Shown here: positions 5,737-5,939 of the stretch, piece after piece
How positions within the stretch are numbered: the stretch's first letter is position 1
Layout: each line of letters opens with the position of its first letter
Source of the DNA: Thermoplasmata archaeon
GTDB lineage: Archaea; Thermoplasmatota; Thermoplasmata; Thermoplasmatales; Thermoplasmataceae
DNA: 5,939 nucleotides
Assembly (NCBI GenBank): GCA_021811505.1
Contig: JAJZOM010000104.1
Location: 1-5,939 of the forward strand
Direction of reading: 5' to 3'
Notes under the pieces: model-generated
Told to the model about the DNA's origin: nothing
Database searches by the model: none
The model's input: only the letters and a program-made list of their open reading frames with translations
Translations under genes and position numbers: made by a program

Positions 5737-5939
5737 CTAGGGACATAAGTAGTTGATTATATCCAGGTTGAATTTTTTTCTTATGAAGCATTGCGATACC
5801 ATCTTCTTTATTCTCCCGAATCTTTCCGGCACTCCTCCTCCGGATTCAGCTCCGGAGAACACCTTGGAAATCTTACTGGCGTGATTCCTTCCTGTTATAT
5901 TCAAGGAATTTCTTGACGGTGCCTGAGGTGTGCCGGAAA
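5737..5939 (-). pseudogene. Decayed IS630-family transposase, C-terminal remnant
   Basis: Three minus-strand frames in succession give one recognisable protein end. From 5938: FRHTSGTVKKFLEYNRK, like the region after the second catalytic Asp (normally D-N-A-x-W-H-x-S). From 5888: GITPVRFPRCSPELNPEEEC, with the PELNPxEE motif that carries the last catalytic Glu of the DDE domain. From 5823 to the TAG at 5737: ending KKFNLDIINYLCP, a typical C-terminus. The first shift near 5888 fits loss of one G (AAG-GAA from AAG-GGA); the second, near 5822, also fits a one-base loss. The stretch between EEEC and KFNLD looks shorter than in intact relatives as I know them, so an internal deletion is likely. 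Two positions where I expect Trp read CGG (Arg): before His at 5933-5935 and after EEEC at 5826-5828. The element is not active; its N-terminal part lies beyond the window. Confidence 0.8.

Noticed and set aside
1..5939. CRISPR arrays, tRNA or rRNA genes, riboswitches, toxin-antitoxin or defence genes
   Set aside because: I looked for regularly spaced repeats, cloverleaf-like segments and typical small gene pairs and saw none; almost all the sequence is taken up by the four long genes.

Overview
The window most likely comes from an archaeon, probably of the Thermoplasmata type, although taxonomy cannot be settled without a search. Three observations support this. The transcription-unit-leading genes have A/T-rich TATA-like boxes about 24 bases before their ATG and no Shine-Dalgarno sequence, which is a leaderless arrangement. 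ATA, AGA and AGG codons are common. The aldolase is of the archaeal class I (DhnA/COG1830) type. Base composition is moderate and looks uniform across the four long genes.

Layout from left to right. (1) 1-117, minus strand: the first 39 codons of a zinc-type (MDR) alcohol dehydrogenase, cut by the window edge. (2) 163-1629, minus: a 12-helix APC-superfamily permease just upstream of that dehydrogenase and co-oriented with it. (3) 1630-1809: a divergent promoter region of about 180 bases with TATA-like boxes for both sides and five copies of TCAAG/CTTGA spaced at near-helical intervals, a candidate operator array. (4) 1810-2568, plus: a class I aldolase with the Schiff-base lysine. (5) 2615-4123, plus: an intact NAD(P)-dependent aldehyde dehydrogenase with its own purine-rich ribosome binding site. 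(6) 4146-5561, minus: an FGGY-family carbohydrate kinase, convergent with the aldehyde dehydrogenase and only 22 bases away. (7) 5562-5736: an intergenic region with the kinase promoter. (8) 5737-5939, minus: the decayed C-terminal end of an IS630-family transposase, broken by two frameshifts and running out of the window.

Together the genes suggest a small catabolic cassette. The kinase would phosphorylate a sugar or polyol, the aldolase would split the phosphorylated ketose into a triose phosphate and an aldehyde, the aldehyde dehydrogenase would oxidise the aldehyde and the alcohol dehydrogenase would act on an alcohol or polyol. The permease would bring in a substrate, but its family usually carries amino acids or amines. 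The exact substrate cannot be read from the sequence. No CRISPR array, tRNA or rRNA was seen. I found no clearly new molecular system; the most interesting points are the unusual gene combination and the repeat array in the divergent promoter.
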